DNA of 64,000 bases, from the NCBI RefSeq assembly GCF_002086115.1, contig NZ_MVHJ01000009.1, forward strand, positions 175,742 to 239,741. Direction: 5' to 3'. Below the pieces are notes generated by a model. It was not told the origin of the DNA. It was given only the letters and a program-made list of their open reading frames with translations, and ran no database searches. Made by a program: the position numbers and the translations under genes. The stretch is from Mycolicibacterium bacteremicum. Its GTDB lineage: Bacteria > Actinomycetota > Actinomycetes > Mycobacteriales > Mycobacteriaceae. Positions 27,412 through 36,010 of the stretch are shown piece by piece (within the stretch, counting starts at the first letter, position 1; every line of letters starts with the position of its first letter).

Positions 27412-28392
27412 ATGGGAACATCAACGCGGCCCACGACCCGTGTCCTGCAGGTCGGCCCGCTCAAACCGTCGCTCGCCGACACCCTGCGTACCCGGTACGA
27501 CGCGTTGGTCCTGCCCGATGAGAAGTCCGCGCGCGAGGCGTTCCTGGCCGAACACTCCGACGCGGTGACCGCCGTGGTGACCTCCGGTCGCACCGGCGTG
27601 GACGCCGGCCTGATGGGCGCGCTCCCGCGACTGGGCGCCGTGATCAACTTCGGCGTCGGCTACGACACCACCGATGTGGATGCCGCCGAACTTCGGGGCG
27701 TCGGGGTGAGTAATACCCCCGACGTCCTGACAGACTGTGTCGCCGATACCGCCGTCGGCCTGCTGATCGACACCATGCGCCAGTTCTCGGCGTCCGACCG
27801 CTATGTGCGGGCCGGACGTTGGCCCGCCGAGGGCAACTACCCGCTGACCCGCCAGGTCAGCAACACCCGTGTCGGCATCATCGGCCTGGGTCGCATCGGT
27901 GGCGCAATAGCCAAGCGGCTCAGCGCCTTCGGCTGCACCATCAGCTACCACAACCGACGCCGAGTGCCCGATTCCCCGTACCGTTACGTCGAAACCGCGG
28001 TGGACCTGGCCCGCGATGTCGATGTGTTGGTCATCGCCGCCGCCGGCGGCAGCGCGACCAGCAAGCTGGTCGACGCCGCGGTGCTCGATGCGCTGGGCGC
28101 CGAGGGGTACCTGATCAACATCGCCCGCGGCAGCGTGGTCGACGAACGGGCGCTGGTGGCAGCACTGCGCGAGGGCCGGTTGGCCGGTGCCGGTCTGGAC
28201 GTCTTCGAGGCCGAACCGCAGGTTCCCGCCGAGCTGTTCGGGATGGACAACGTCGTGCTGCTCCCCCACGTCGGCAGCGCGACGGTGCAGACTCGCGCCG
28301 CCATGGAGGCGCTCACCCTGCGCAACCTGGATGAGTTCCTGGCGACCGGTCAGCTGGTGACGCCGGTCCTGCAGCCTGCCGTCCGGGTGTAG
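27412..28392 (+). CDS. 2-hydroxyacid dehydrogenase (glyoxylate/hydroxypyruvate reductase-like)
   Basis: The 326-residue protein is a complete D-isomer-specific 2-hydroxyacid dehydrogenase. NAD(P)-binding GIIGLGRIGGAIAKRLSAFG is near residue 158, the catalytic Arg is in NIARGSVVDERAL, the Glu in LDVFEAEPQVP and the His in LLPHVGSAT. NFGVGYDTTDV is the substrate loop typical of hydroxypyruvate/glyoxylate reductases. AAAGGAG precedes ATG 27412. It is divergent from the transporter operon, so it may be co-regulated with aldarate use, but its substrate is unproven. Confidence 0.9.
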   Translation: MGTSTRPTTRVLQVGPLKPSLADTLRTRYDALVLPDEKSAREAFLAEHSDAVTAVVTSGRTGVDAGLMGALPRLGAVINFGVGYDTTDVDAAELRGVGVSNTPDVLTDCVADTAVGLLIDTMRQFSASDRYVRAGRWPAEGNYPLTRQVSNTRVGIIGLGRIGGAIAKRLSAFGCTISYHNRRRVPDSPYRYVETAVDLARDVDVLVIAAAGGSATSKLVDAAVLDALGAEGYLINIARGSVVDERALVAALREGRLAGAGLDVFEAEPQVPAELFGMDNVVLLPHVGSATVQTRAAMEALTLRNLDEFLATGQLVTPVLQPAVRV

Positions 28393-28410
28393 TCGCACCG
28401 CTCGATCGCA

Positions 28411-29337
28411 TCAACTGCCGAAGCTGTCCAGCAGATCGTCGGTGGTCCACTCCCGGGCCGGCAGCACATCGCGCAGCAGTCGCAGCAGGGCTGGGTTGGT
28501 GCTGTCCTGGCGCCAGCAGGCGTCCAATTCGACGGGCCGTTCCCGGAAGGCCCCGATCGTGCGGAACACCACGCCCTCCGGATGCAGGGTGGCGGCCGAG
28601 GCCGGCACCAGTGCGATGCCGATACCCGAGCGCACCAGCACCAGCATCGTGTGCACCTGCGTGACGAACTGGACGTAGCGCGGTGTGGCCCCGGCGATGG
28701 TGAACGTACTGATCAGCAGTTCGTTGAAGTAGCGCGCCTGCACCGGTGAATACATCACGACGTCCTGGCCGTCGAGATCGTTGAGGGTGAGTTGGCGGGT
28801 CTGGCCGACCAGCGGATGCTCCGCGGGCAGTGCGGCCACCAACTGCTCGTGCAACAGCGGGCGGGAGACGATTCCGGGGCGCTTGAGCGGCGGACGGGCC
28901 ATCCCGAGGTCGATGTCACCGCTCATCAGTGCCTCCAGCTGCACCGAGGAAACCATCTCGCGCAGTTCGAGTTTGACGTCGGGCAGCTTTTCGCGGGTGT
29001 GCTCCAGCAGACGCGGCAGCACGGCGTGCGCGGATGCGGCGGTGAACCCGACCACCACCGTGCCGAGATCACCGGCGGGTACCCGCTTCACGGTGAGCGC
29101 CGCGCTCTCGGCCAGCTGGAGGATGCGGCGGGCATCCGGCAGGAAGGCCACCCCGGCCGGGGTCAGCGTGACGGTGCGGGTGGTGCGGTCGATGAGCTGG
29201 ACCCCGAGTTCGGCTTCCAACTGCTGGATCTGGCGACTGAGCGGGGGTTGGGTCATGTGCAACCGCTCGGCAGCCCGCCCGAAGTGCAGCTCCTCGGCGA
29301 CGGCGATGAAGCAGGACAGCCGGGCCAGCGAGAACAT
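28411..29337 (-). CDS. LysR family transcriptional regulator
   Basis: The 308-residue protein has the N-terminal LysR helix-turn-helix (LSCFIAVAEELHFGRAAERLHMTQPPLSRQIQQLEAELG, residues ~6-45). It is followed by a periplasmic-binding-protein-like effector domain with VVVGFTAASAHAVLPRLL and MSGDIDLGMARPP. GAGGAG precedes ATG 29337. It lies between the hydroxyacid dehydrogenase and MpaB-family genes and is convergent with the former. Its targets cannot be told from position; the adjacent aldarate genes are one possibility. Confidence 0.9.
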   Translation of the reverse strand: MFSLARLSCFIAVAEELHFGRAAERLHMTQPPLSRQIQQLEAELGVQLIDRTTRTVTLTPAGVAFLPDARRILQLAESAALTVKRVPAGDLGTVVVGFTAASAHAVLPRLLEHTREKLPDVKLELREMVSSVQLEALMSGDIDLGMARPPLKRPGIVSRPLLHEQLVAALPAEHPLVGQTRQLTLNDLDGQDVVMYSPVQARYFNELLISTFTIAGATPRYVQFVTQVHTMLVLVRSGIGIALVPASAATLHPEGVVFRTIGAFRERPVELDACWRQDSTNPALLRLLRDVLPAREWTTDDLLDSFGS

Positions 29338-29390
29338 CGATGCACTCCTCGTATCACCGCGTCGCTGCGGGATGTCAGTGGTGCATGAGT

Positions 29391-30347
29391 CTAGCGCGCG
29401 GCGAAGCTCTTCAGTTCGTACCGGTTGTGGAAGGCGCGCAACTGCTCGTAGCGGTACCGGTTGTAGGCCATCGGCTCCAGCACCGCCCATCTGGGCAGCC
29501 AGCGCCGGGCCGCCCGGATCCCCACCCGGTACACGGTGAACTCCAGTTGCTTGGCCGAATTCCATTCGCTGCCCAGCAGTTCCATCATCTTCGGATGGGT
29601 CGCCGACTCGGCGCAGATGCGCGCGGGCCGGGCCAGCAGCGGCACCGTCACCCGCCAGGCGGGCTCGATGAGCCGGTGCAGCCAGGCCGGACCGAACAGT
29701 GTGGGCACCGGCGGATCGGCGAACTGGTCGGCGGCCCACAGCAGGAACGGGTTGGCCGCCAGTTCGGCGTCCGCGATCTCGTCGTAGTACGCCTGCATCT
29801 CGGCCACGGTGGCCGGCACCTCGGCAGCGTCGCTGGGCAGGCCGACATCGGCCATGGCACAGACCGTGCGCCACACCACCTCTCGCTGCTCGTCGGTGAA
29901 GTGCTCGCCGTAGACCGCGATGTAGCCGGCGTAGAAGATGTTCAGCGAGGTGGTGCCCACCCACTTCCACAATTTGGGGTCCAGCGCGCTGAACCGTTCA
30001 CCGGCGAAGTCCCCCTTGCCGACACCGTGCACCGCGCCGTGTTTGGCCTTCAGCCGTTCGGCGGTGGCCCGCCGGTCGCTTTCGTCGCTGAACGCCAGCG
30101 GCCCGTTCCACAGGTAGCTGTTGATTCCGCGGTCGGTGAAGTTGGCCGCGAACCGGCCACTGGCGTCGACGGCGGCGGCAACCTTGCGGTAGGCCACCTG
30201 ATCCAGGGCGAGCCTGCCGAACAGCCCGAAGGACAGCGGCGTGCCCATCCACCAGCGCACGTCGGCAGCCAGTTCGTGGTGTGGTTGACCGGGATCCCAT
30301 GGCCTGGGCGAGCTGTCCGCGTCGACCCGTTCCACCGTGCTCGTCAT
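29391..30347 (-). CDS. Oxygenase MpaB family protein (DUF2236)
   Basis: The 318-residue protein fits the DUF2236/MpaB family, related to latex-clearing-protein type heme oxygenases. Segments are RWWMGTPLSFGLFGRLALDQVAY, a NIFYAGYIAVYG core with nearby GVGKGDFAGERF, and ATHPKMMELLG. ATG 30347 is preferred over the in-frame start 11 codons upstream. The gene is divergent from a TetR gene, with an inverted repeat between them, an arrangement common for this family in mycobacteria. The reaction is unknown. Confidence 0.8.
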   Translation of the reverse strand: MTSTVERVDADSSPRPWDPGQPHHELAADVRWWMGTPLSFGLFGRLALDQVAYRKVAAAVDASGRFAANFTDRGINSYLWNGPLAFSDESDRRATAERLKAKHGAVHGVGKGDFAGERFSALDPKLWKWVGTTSLNIFYAGYIAVYGEHFTDEQREVVWRTVCAMADVGLPSDAAEVPATVAEMQAYYDEIADAELAANPFLLWAADQFADPPVPTLFGPAWLHRLIEPAWRVTVPLLARPARICAESATHPKMMELLGSEWNSAKQLEFTVYRVGIRAARRWLPRWAVLEPMAYNRYRYEQLRAFHNRYELKSFAAR

Positions 30348-30401
30348 CGCCCGACCCCCATCACTGAAAACAGGAAACATCCGTGTGCAGTTTGAGGAAA
30401 T

Positions 30402-30417
30402 CAGTGCCGCGCCACTG
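30402..30417. promoter_or_regulatory. Inverted repeat between MpaB-family and TetR genes
   Basis: CAGTGCCGCGCCACTG is a 5-6-5 inverted repeat located 55 bp before ATG 30347 and 15 bp before ATG 30433, a likely operator for the adjacent TetR protein. Confidence 0.45.
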
Positions 30418-30432
30418 TGTCAAGATGGTGCG

Positions 30433-31062
30433 ATGGCAGTCTCGCGGCGCTATGGCGGACAGACCGCCGTGGACCGGGTCGCCGAACGGCGGGCCAAGTT
30501 GCTTGCCGCCGGCCTGGAGCTGATGGGAACGCGCGGCATCTCCGGCACCACGGTGCGCGGGGTCACCGAGGCCTCCGGCGTGGCGGCGCGGTACTTCTAC
30601 GAGAGCTTCGCCGATGTCGAGGCGCTGCATTTGGCCGTCTACACCGAGGTCATCGAGGAGGCGGCGCGCCGCTCGGTCGCCGCGCTGGAGCAGGCACCCG
30701 ACGATGATCTGGCACGTACCAGGGCGGTGCTGGGCGAGCTGGTCGACCTGATCCTCGGTGACCCGCGCAAGGGCCGGATCCTGGTGCTGGAGGCCACCGC
30801 CTCACCGGCGCTGGGACGGCGGAGCCTGGCCGAGTCGAGCCGCTTCGCGGGCATGCTGGCCTCCACCGCGGCCGGTGGTGACCCGGGTCGGGCGGCCGAC
30901 GGGCTGCCGACCGATCTCCGCCTGGTGTCGCAGTTCCTGGTCGGCGGGGTCACCGCGACCATCGGGGCGGTTCTGCTCGGTGATGTCGAGGTCGACCGGG
31001 AACACCTGGTCGATGTGCTGGTGTCCCTGTTCGAGGCGATCCGGGCGGCCGCCCCGGGCTAG
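30433..31062 (+). CDS. TetR family transcriptional regulator
   Basis: The 209-residue protein has a TetR-type DNA-binding domain: RRAKLLAAGLELMGTRGISGTTVRGVTEASGVAARYFYESFADVEALHLAVYTEV, residues ~18-72. The C-terminal domain is alpha-helical and of unknown ligand. It is divergent from the MpaB-family oxygenase gene, with an inverted repeat between them, and so probably represses that gene and itself. Its stop overlaps the stop of the convergent gene within a CTAG palindrome. Confidence 0.9.
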   Translation: MAVSRRYGGQTAVDRVAERRAKLLAAGLELMGTRGISGTTVRGVTEASGVAARYFYESFADVEALHLAVYTEVIEEAARRSVAALEQAPDDDLARTRAVLGELVDLILGDPRKGRILVLEATASPALGRRSLAESSRFAGMLASTAAGGDPGRAADGLPTDLRLVSQFLVGGVTATIGAVLLGDVEVDREHLVDVLVSLFEAIRAAAPG

Positions 31063-31529
31063 CTCAGCCTGATCGCGGCGAGCTTCACGTCCCGTGCCGC
31101 CGACTCCCATTGCGCGACAGTCGGGAGTCGGTCATTGGCGAACGTCAGCCCCATCTGACGCTGCGCCTTCTTCGGTCCGTAGGAGGTGGCGATCCGTTCG
31201 GCCAGCGCGGCCACCGCGGCGGGATCGTCGATCAGTTCGCCGCGCATCGTGGTGGTCTTGCCGCGATAGGACACCTGTGCGTCGGCACCGCCGCGGAAGT
31301 TGTGCTTCCACTGCGCCTCCAGCAGGACGTAGAGCGCACCGTCGAGGCGGTGCGCGCTGACCGGGGTGGCGTACCGCCTGCCCGTCTTGCGGCCGGTGAA
31401 GGACACCAGCATGAAGTCACCGATCAGCCCGCCCAGGGGGGTCCGGAGGACGAATTTCAGTGTCGGATTGACGATGCGCAGCAGTAGTTCGGGCGGGTGG
31501 GCGGCATCGACGGCCGGCTGGTCTGCCAT
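31059..31529 (-). CDS. DUF385/nitroreductase-like F420-dependent family protein
   Basis: The 156-residue protein belongs to the deazaflavin (F420)-dependent nitroreductase/quinone reductase-type family. Characteristic parts are FMLVSFTGRKTGRRYATPVSAHRLDGALYVLLEAQWKHNFRGG and SYRGKTTTMRGELI. The phosphate-binding TGRKTG near residue 49 is the core motif. I chose ATG 31529 (MADQPAV) because TACCGT lies six bases before it. Such proteins often serve in F420H2 redox or as structural relatives without catalysis. Confidence 0.8.
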   Translation of the reverse strand: MADQPAVDAAHPPELLLRIVNPTLKFVLRTPLGGLIGDFMLVSFTGRKTGRRYATPVSAHRLDGALYVLLEAQWKHNFRGGADAQVSYRGKTTTMRGELIDDPAAVAALAERIATSYGPKKAQRQMGLTFANDRLPTVAQWESAARDVKLAAIRLS

Positions 31530-31535
31530 CAACCC

Positions 31536-31541
31536 ACGGTA
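31536..31541 (-). promoter_or_regulatory. -10 element of the DUF385 gene (leaderless)
   Basis: TACCGT on the minus strand lies six bases before ATG 31529; the hexamer borders a dispersed 20-bp repeat at 31544-31563. Confidence 0.45.
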
Positions 31542-31543
31542 GC

Positions 31544-31563
31544 GGGGCGAGCGAAGCGACGGG
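31544..31563 (-). repeat. Dispersed 20-bp repeat, copy A
   Basis: GGGGCGAGCGAAGCGACGGG (plus-strand reading) recurs with one mismatch at 56200-56219. Both copies sit 14-17 bp before a minus-strand start codon, in the promoter zone. Confidence 0.55.
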
Positions 31564-31576
31564 CTGGAAGCCGGGC

Positions 31577-32836
31577 CTACCAGCGCGGACTGGCGAGTGT
31601 GAAGTTCGGATCGACGGTCTGCATGTAACCGGTGTCGTCCCGGTCGCGGATCCCGCAGGTCACGTACTGCTCATGCAGCGCGGCCAGCGAGTCCTCGTCG
31701 ATCTCGACTCCCAGGCCCGGTCCGGTGGGTACCGGCACGGAGCCCTCGACGAAGGTGAGTACGCCGTCCTTGACGACATCCTCGGTCTTCCACGGCCAGT
31801 GCGTATCGCAGGCGTAGGTGAGGTTCGGGGTGGCGCCGGCCAGGTGCACCATCGCCGCCAGGCTGATACCCAGATGCGAGTTGGAATGCATGGACAGGCC
31901 CAGCCCGAAGGTCTCGCAGATGCCGGCCAGCAGCCGGGAGCGCTGCAGCCCACCCCAGTAATGGTGATCGGAGAGAACAACTTTCACCGAGTTCTTGAGC
32001 ACCGCCGGTTTGAGCTGATCGAACGCCACCACGCACATGTTGGTGGCCAGCGGCATCGGGGACTGCGCGGCCACCTCGGCCATCCCGTCCAGGCCCGGGG
32101 TCGGATCCTCCAGGTATTCCAGGATGCCGGCCAGCCCGGTGGCCACCTTGATCGAGGTCTGCGGTGTCCACGCGGCGTTGGGGTCCAGCCGCAGCGGGAC
32201 ACCGGGGAAGGCCTTGGCCAGCGCCTCGATACCGGCCATCTCCTCCTCGGGGGCGAATACGCCACCCTTGACCTTGATGGCCGTGAACCCGTATTCGTCG
32301 ACGATGCGGCGGGCCTGGGCGACCAGGCCGTCCGGGTCGAGCGCTTCGCCGAACCGGTCGGGTTGTGCACCCGGATGGCCGGCCCACTTGTAGAACAGGT
32401 AGGCACTGAACGGCACGGCATCACGTACCTTGCCGCCCAACAGATCCGAGACCGGCCGGCCCAGGGCCCGCCCCTGCACATCCAGGCAGGCCACCTCGAA
32501 CGGGGAGAGCACCTGATCGACCGCGCTGGCGGTGGTGATCATGCCCGCGGTGCCGACCGCCGCGTCATCACCCGCCAGCCGGACCTCGATCGCGGCGCGG
32601 ATCTCGTTGAGCGCGAACACGTCCAGACCCGTGATGGCCGCAGCAGCGGCGTTCAGCCGGGCCAGGTGCCGGGTATCGGCATAGGTCTCACCGAGGCCGA
32701 CCAGACCCGCATCGGTGTCCAGCTGGATGATCGCCCGCAGCGCATAGGGCTGGTGCACCCCGACGGTGTTGAGCAGCGGGGGGTCGGCGAAGGCGACCGG
32801 GGTGATCCGTGCGCCGGTGATGCGGATGGCGCTCAT
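31577..32836 (-). CDS. Glucarate dehydratase family protein, copy 2 (enolase superfamily)
   Basis: The 419-residue protein has KVKGG (base Lys), metal ligands RLDPNAAW and YLEDPTPG, ATNMCVV, the Asp of VVLSDHHYWGG, and the catalytic HSNSHLGISLAAMVHLAGA. All enolase-superfamily catalytic residues expected for glucarate dehydratase are visible. It differs from copy 1 in its N-terminal capping region (TVGVHQPYALRAIIQL) and so may prefer another aldarate stereoisomer. It is the last gene of the semialdehyde dehydrogenase-kdgD operon, 2 bp after kdgD. Confidence 0.9.
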   Translation of the reverse strand: MSAIRITGARITPVAFADPPLLNTVGVHQPYALRAIIQLDTDAGLVGLGETYADTRHLARLNAAAAAITGLDVFALNEIRAAIEVRLAGDDAAVGTAGMITTASAVDQVLSPFEVACLDVQGRALGRPVSDLLGGKVRDAVPFSAYLFYKWAGHPGAQPDRFGEALDPDGLVAQARRIVDEYGFTAIKVKGGVFAPEEEMAGIEALAKAFPGVPLRLDPNAAWTPQTSIKVATGLAGILEYLEDPTPGLDGMAEVAAQSPMPLATNMCVVAFDQLKPAVLKNSVKVVLSDHHYWGGLQRSRLLAGICETFGLGLSMHSNSHLGISLAAMVHLAGATPNLTYACDTHWPWKTEDVVKDGVLTFVEGSVPVPTGPGLGVEIDEDSLAALHEQYVTCGIRDRDDTGYMQTVDPNFTLASPRW

Positions 32837-32838
32837 GT

Positions 32839-33768
32839 TCAGACGGCCCCGCTCAGCGCGTCGGCCAGCACGGCGCGACCGGCGGCGACGATCGCGGCCA
32901 GCGCCTCGACATCGGAGGCGCTGGGCATCACCAGCGGCGGGCGCACCGACCCGGCCGGCACACCCTCCATCGTGACACCGGCCTTGACCAGCGAGACGGC
33001 GTAGCCCGGGACGGTGTCGCGCAGCTGGACCAGCGGGATGAAGAACGCGTTGAGCAGCGCGTTGGTCAGCTCCGTATTGCCTGACTCCAGCGAGTTGTAG
33101 AACGCCAGCGCCAGGTCCGGGGCGAACGCGAACGTCGCCGAGGAGTACAGCGGCACACCGATCGCGCGGAACGCCAGCTGGGTCGTCTCGGCCGTCGGCA
33201 GGCCGTTGAAGAACAGGAAGTCCGGGTCGACCTGGGTGGTGACGGCGGCGACGATGCGTGCCACCTGGTCGAAATTGCCGGTGCCGTCCTTGAATCCGAT
33301 GACGTTGTCGATCTTGGCGACGGCGACCGCGGAAGCCTCGGTGAACTTGGCGTTGTTTCGGTTGTAGACGATGACCGGCAGCGTGGTCGCGCCGGCGACC
33401 GCGGCGACATAATCCACCAGGCCGGGCTGGGGCACCTCGACCAGATAGGGCGGCAGCAGCAGGATGCCGTCGGCCCCTTCCTCCTGTGCGGCCAGCGCGA
33501 ACGCCTTGGCCTGGGCCACCGAACCGCCGGCGCCGGCGTACACCGGGACGCGTCCGGCGATCACCTCGACGGCGGTGCGCACCACGACGCGGAACTCGGT
33601 GAGTTCCAGCGCGTGGAATTCACCTGTGCCACAGGCGATGAAGACACCGCCCGGGCCGGCCTCGACCCCCTTCGTCAGGTGTGCCGACAGTGCGTCGATG
33701 TCGACCGCACCGGAGGCGGTGAAGGGGGTGACGGGAAAGAACAGCACGCCGTTAAAGTTTGGACGCAT
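32839..33768 (-). CDS. kdgD: 5-dehydro-4-deoxyglucarate dehydratase
   Basis: KdgD dehydrates and decarboxylates 5-dehydro-4-deoxyglucarate to 2-oxoglutarate semialdehyde. The 309-residue protein belongs to the DapA-type aldolase superfamily: FPVTPFTASGAVDIDALSAHL, ACGTGEFHALELTEF, VIVYNRNNAKFT and the Schiff-base lysine in VIGFKDGTGNFDQ near residue 158. TYR of VYNRNN is the expected proton relay. AAGGAG precedes ATG 33768. Flanked by genes for the previous and next pathway steps, which makes the assignment firm. Confidence 0.94.
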   Translation of the reverse strand: MRPNFNGVLFFPVTPFTASGAVDIDALSAHLTKGVEAGPGGVFIACGTGEFHALELTEFRVVVRTAVEVIAGRVPVYAGAGGSVAQAKAFALAAQEEGADGILLLPPYLVEVPQPGLVDYVAAVAGATTLPVIVYNRNNAKFTEASAVAVAKIDNVIGFKDGTGNFDQVARIVAAVTTQVDPDFLFFNGLPTAETTQLAFRAIGVPLYSSATFAFAPDLALAFYNSLESGNTELTNALLNAFFIPLVQLRDTVPGYAVSLVKAGVTMEGVPAGSVRPPLVMPSASDVEALAAIVAAGRAVLADALSGAV

Positions 33769-33805
33769 CTTCGGTGGCTCCTTGAAATGGTGGTGGGGGT
33801 GGGTG

Positions 33806-35398
33806 TCAGTCCTGCGTGAGCCGGCCATCGATGCGCCGCCACAGGTGGTCGGGATTGCCGTCAGCAACAGCGCTGGGCAGCAAAGCTTTCGGGACATCCT
33901 GATAGGCCACGGGACGCAGGAAGCGTTCGATCGCGCGGGCACCGACCGAGGTGGTGCGCGAGTCCGAGGTCGCCGGGAACGGCCCGCCGTGCACCATCGC
34001 ATGGCACACCTCGACACCGGTCGGCCAGCCGTTGAACAGGATCCGGCCGGCCTTGAGTTCCAGCAGCGGGAGCAGTTCACCGGCGGCCTGCTCGTCGGAG
34101 GCGTCGGCGTGCACGGTCACGGTGAGCTGACCCTCGATGCCGGTCGCGACGGCCCGCACCTCGGCGTCGTCGGCGCACCGCACGATCAGGCTGGACGCGC
34201 CGAACACCTCGGCCTGCAGGTCCTCGTTGCCCAAAAAGCTCTGCGCATCCGTGCTGAACAACGCCGCCTGCCCGCACGTCTCGATCCCGCCGGCCGCACC
34301 GCGGGCGATGAGGTCGGCTGCGCCGCCGAGGGTTTCGACACCGGCTGCGTAGCTGCGGGCGATGTTCGGGGTCAGCATCGGGGTGGCCGGCGCCGCGGAG
34401 ATGGCCTCGCCGGCCGCGGCGACGAAAGCGTCGAGCCCCGGCCCGTCGACGGCGATGACCAGACCCGGGTTGGTGCAGAACTGCCCCGATCCCATGGTCA
34501 GTGAGCCGATGAAGGCCTTGCCCAGTTCGGCACCGCGGGTGGCCAGCGCACCCTCGAGCAGGAACACCGGGTTGATCGAGCTCATCTCGGCGTACACCGG
34601 GATCGGTTCCGGACGGGCCGCCGCGGCGGCCACCAGTGCGGTTCCGCCGGAACGGGATCCGGTGAAGCCGACCGCCTTGATCCGCGGGTCGGTGACCAGG
34701 GCGATACCGAGTTCCTGCCCCGAGCCGAACAGCAGCGAGAACGTCCCGGCGGGCAGGCCGGCGTCGGCAACCGCGGCGGTGATGGCACGGGCAACGATCT
34801 CGGACGTGCCGGGATGGGCGTCGTGGCCCTTGACCACCACGGGGCAGCCGGCGGCCAGCGCGGAGGCGGTGTCGCCGCCGGCGACCGAGAAGGCCAGTGG
34901 GAAGTTGGAGGCGCTGAACACCGCGACCGGACCCAGCGGCACGAAACGCTGGCGGATGTCGGGGCGGGGCAGCGGGCTGCGGTCGGGCTGCGCGGTGTCG
35001 ATCCGGGCGCCGTTCCAGCTGCCCTCACGCAGCACACCGGCGAACAACCGCAGCTGGCCGGTGGTGCGGCCCACCTCACCGGTGATGCGCGCGGTCGGTA
35101 GGCCACTCTCGGCGGCGGCGCGGGCGATCAGCGACTCGGCGACGGCCTCGAGGTGGGTGGCGATGGACTCCAGGAACCGGGCCCGCTGTTCGGAGGTGGT
35201 GGCGCGGTACAGCGGAAACGCCTCGGCGGCAGCCGCCGCGGCGGCCTGCACGTCGGCGGCGTCACCGTGGCGGTAGCCGGGTTCCAGCGGCAGCCCCGCC
35301 GCCGGATCGAATCCTCGGATCTCCTTGCCGGCGCCCGTGACGGGCGATCCGGCGATGATCATCTGTCCGGTCAGCTGGGCGGGAAGAGTCGCAGTCAC
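33806..35398 (-). CDS. 2-oxoglutarate (alpha-ketoglutaric) semialdehyde dehydrogenase
   Basis: This NAD(P)-dependent aldehyde dehydrogenase finishes the glucarate route by making 2-oxoglutarate. It has FSASNFPLAFSVAGGDTASALAAGCPVVVKGH, VGFTGSRSGG, the Glu of YAEMSSINPVF and the nucleophilic Cys in SGQFCTNPG, as in family members for this substrate. I take GTG 35398 (530 residues). ATG 35425 would add nine residues, but it lies inside a 19-bp inverted repeat that looks like an operator. First gene of the operon with kdgD and glucarate dehydratase copy 2. Confidence 0.9.
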   Translation of the reverse strand: MTATLPAQLTGQMIIAGSPVTGAGKEIRGFDPAAGLPLEPGYRHGDAADVQAAAAAAAEAFPLYRATTSEQRARFLESIATHLEAVAESLIARAAAESGLPTARITGEVGRTTGQLRLFAGVLREGSWNGARIDTAQPDRSPLPRPDIRQRFVPLGPVAVFSASNFPLAFSVAGGDTASALAAGCPVVVKGHDAHPGTSEIVARAITAAVADAGLPAGTFSLLFGSGQELGIALVTDPRIKAVGFTGSRSGGTALVAAAAARPEPIPVYAEMSSINPVFLLEGALATRGAELGKAFIGSLTMGSGQFCTNPGLVIAVDGPGLDAFVAAAGEAISAAPATPMLTPNIARSYAAGVETLGGAADLIARGAAGGIETCGQAALFSTDAQSFLGNEDLQAEVFGASSLIVRCADDAEVRAVATGIEGQLTVTVHADASDEQAAGELLPLLELKAGRILFNGWPTGVEVCHAMVHGGPFPATSDSRTTSVGARAIERFLRPVAYQDVPKALLPSAVADGNPDHLWRRIDGRLTQD

Positions 35399-35408
35399 AC
35401 CGACAACG

Positions 35409-35427
35409 GTATGGAGAGAATCCATAC
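35409..35427. promoter_or_regulatory. 19-bp inverted repeat before the semialdehyde dehydrogenase gene
   Basis: GTATGGAGAGAATCCATAC is a perfect 7-5-7 inverted repeat ending 11 bp before GTG 35398. TGGA/TCCA arms of this kind are common in IclR-type operators, so the IclR protein at 19925-20719 is a candidate binder. Confidence 0.6.
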
Positions 35428-35486
35428 ATGTCCAAGACCATTTCAGTGCCGACTAATGCAGAACTTGGATGGATTCGCGGCGCGAA

Positions 35487-35885
35487 TCAGGCGCAGGCGC
35501 GGTTGCGTTGCTCCAGCAGCCCCAGCACCGTACGACCGAGTTCGGCCAGGTCCTGCGGCGTCGCGGCGTCGGCGCCCGTGGCGTTGACCAAGGTGACGCC
35601 GTCGGCGACCCCGGCGGACTCGATATCGGCGATGAGCCCGGCCAGGCCGTTCACCGTGCCGGCGTAGCGCACCCCGTCGGCACCGTCCAGCCGGGCGTAG
35701 GCGGAGCGGACGTCGGCCGCGACGGCCACCTTGATATCGAGGATGACGGCGATCTCGCCGTCATCGTCGCGTAGTCGGGTCCGCGCCCGCCGGGCCTGTT
35801 GCAGGTCGTCGGCTGCCAGCCGTACCACGGGTTCGGGACCCGAGGTCAGTTCACTCCACGCTTCATCTGCCACGAATAGCCGCAC
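35487..35885 (-). CDS. Hypothetical protein
   Basis: I do not recognise this 132-residue protein. From GTG 35885 it begins MRLFVADEAWSELTSG, then a helical VVRLAADDLQQARRARTRLRDDDGEIAVILDIKVAVA and a C-terminal ELGRTVLGLLEQRNRACA. It looks soluble, with alternating strands and helices. The start is supported by TACCGT six bases upstream. In M. tuberculosis-type genomes similar short alpha/beta proteins occur next to oxygenase genes, but I cannot assign a family. It is divergent from the peptide synthetase gene. Confidence 0.6.
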   Translation of the reverse strand: MRLFVADEAWSELTSGPEPVVRLAADDLQQARRARTRLRDDDGEIAVILDIKVAVAADVRSAYARLDGADGVRYAGTVNGLAGLIADIESAGVADGVTLVNATGADAATPQDLAELGRTVLGLLEQRNRACA

Positions 35886-35891
35886 CCGCCG

Positions 35892-35897
35892 ACGGTA
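35892..35897 (-). promoter_or_regulatory. -10 element of the hypothetical gene at 35487-35885
   Basis: TACCGT on the minus strand, six bases before GTG 35885, suggests a leaderless transcript. Confidence 0.4.
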
Positions 35898-35998
35898 TGG
35901 CCGGTGCCGGGCAGCGGCCAATGGTTGCGATCAGCAAGACCGGAACGGAACAAACCCGGGCGGCGCGCGCCGCGCGCGGGGCCGCCGCCGGACTTCAG

Positions 35999-36004
35999 TA
36001 GTTT
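35999..36004 (+). promoter_or_regulatory. -10-like element of the peptide synthetase operon (leaderless)
   Basis: TAGTTT lies six bases before GTG 36011, fixing the start and suggesting leaderless transcription of the three-gene operon. Confidence 0.45.
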
Positions 36005-36010
36005 GTAGCC

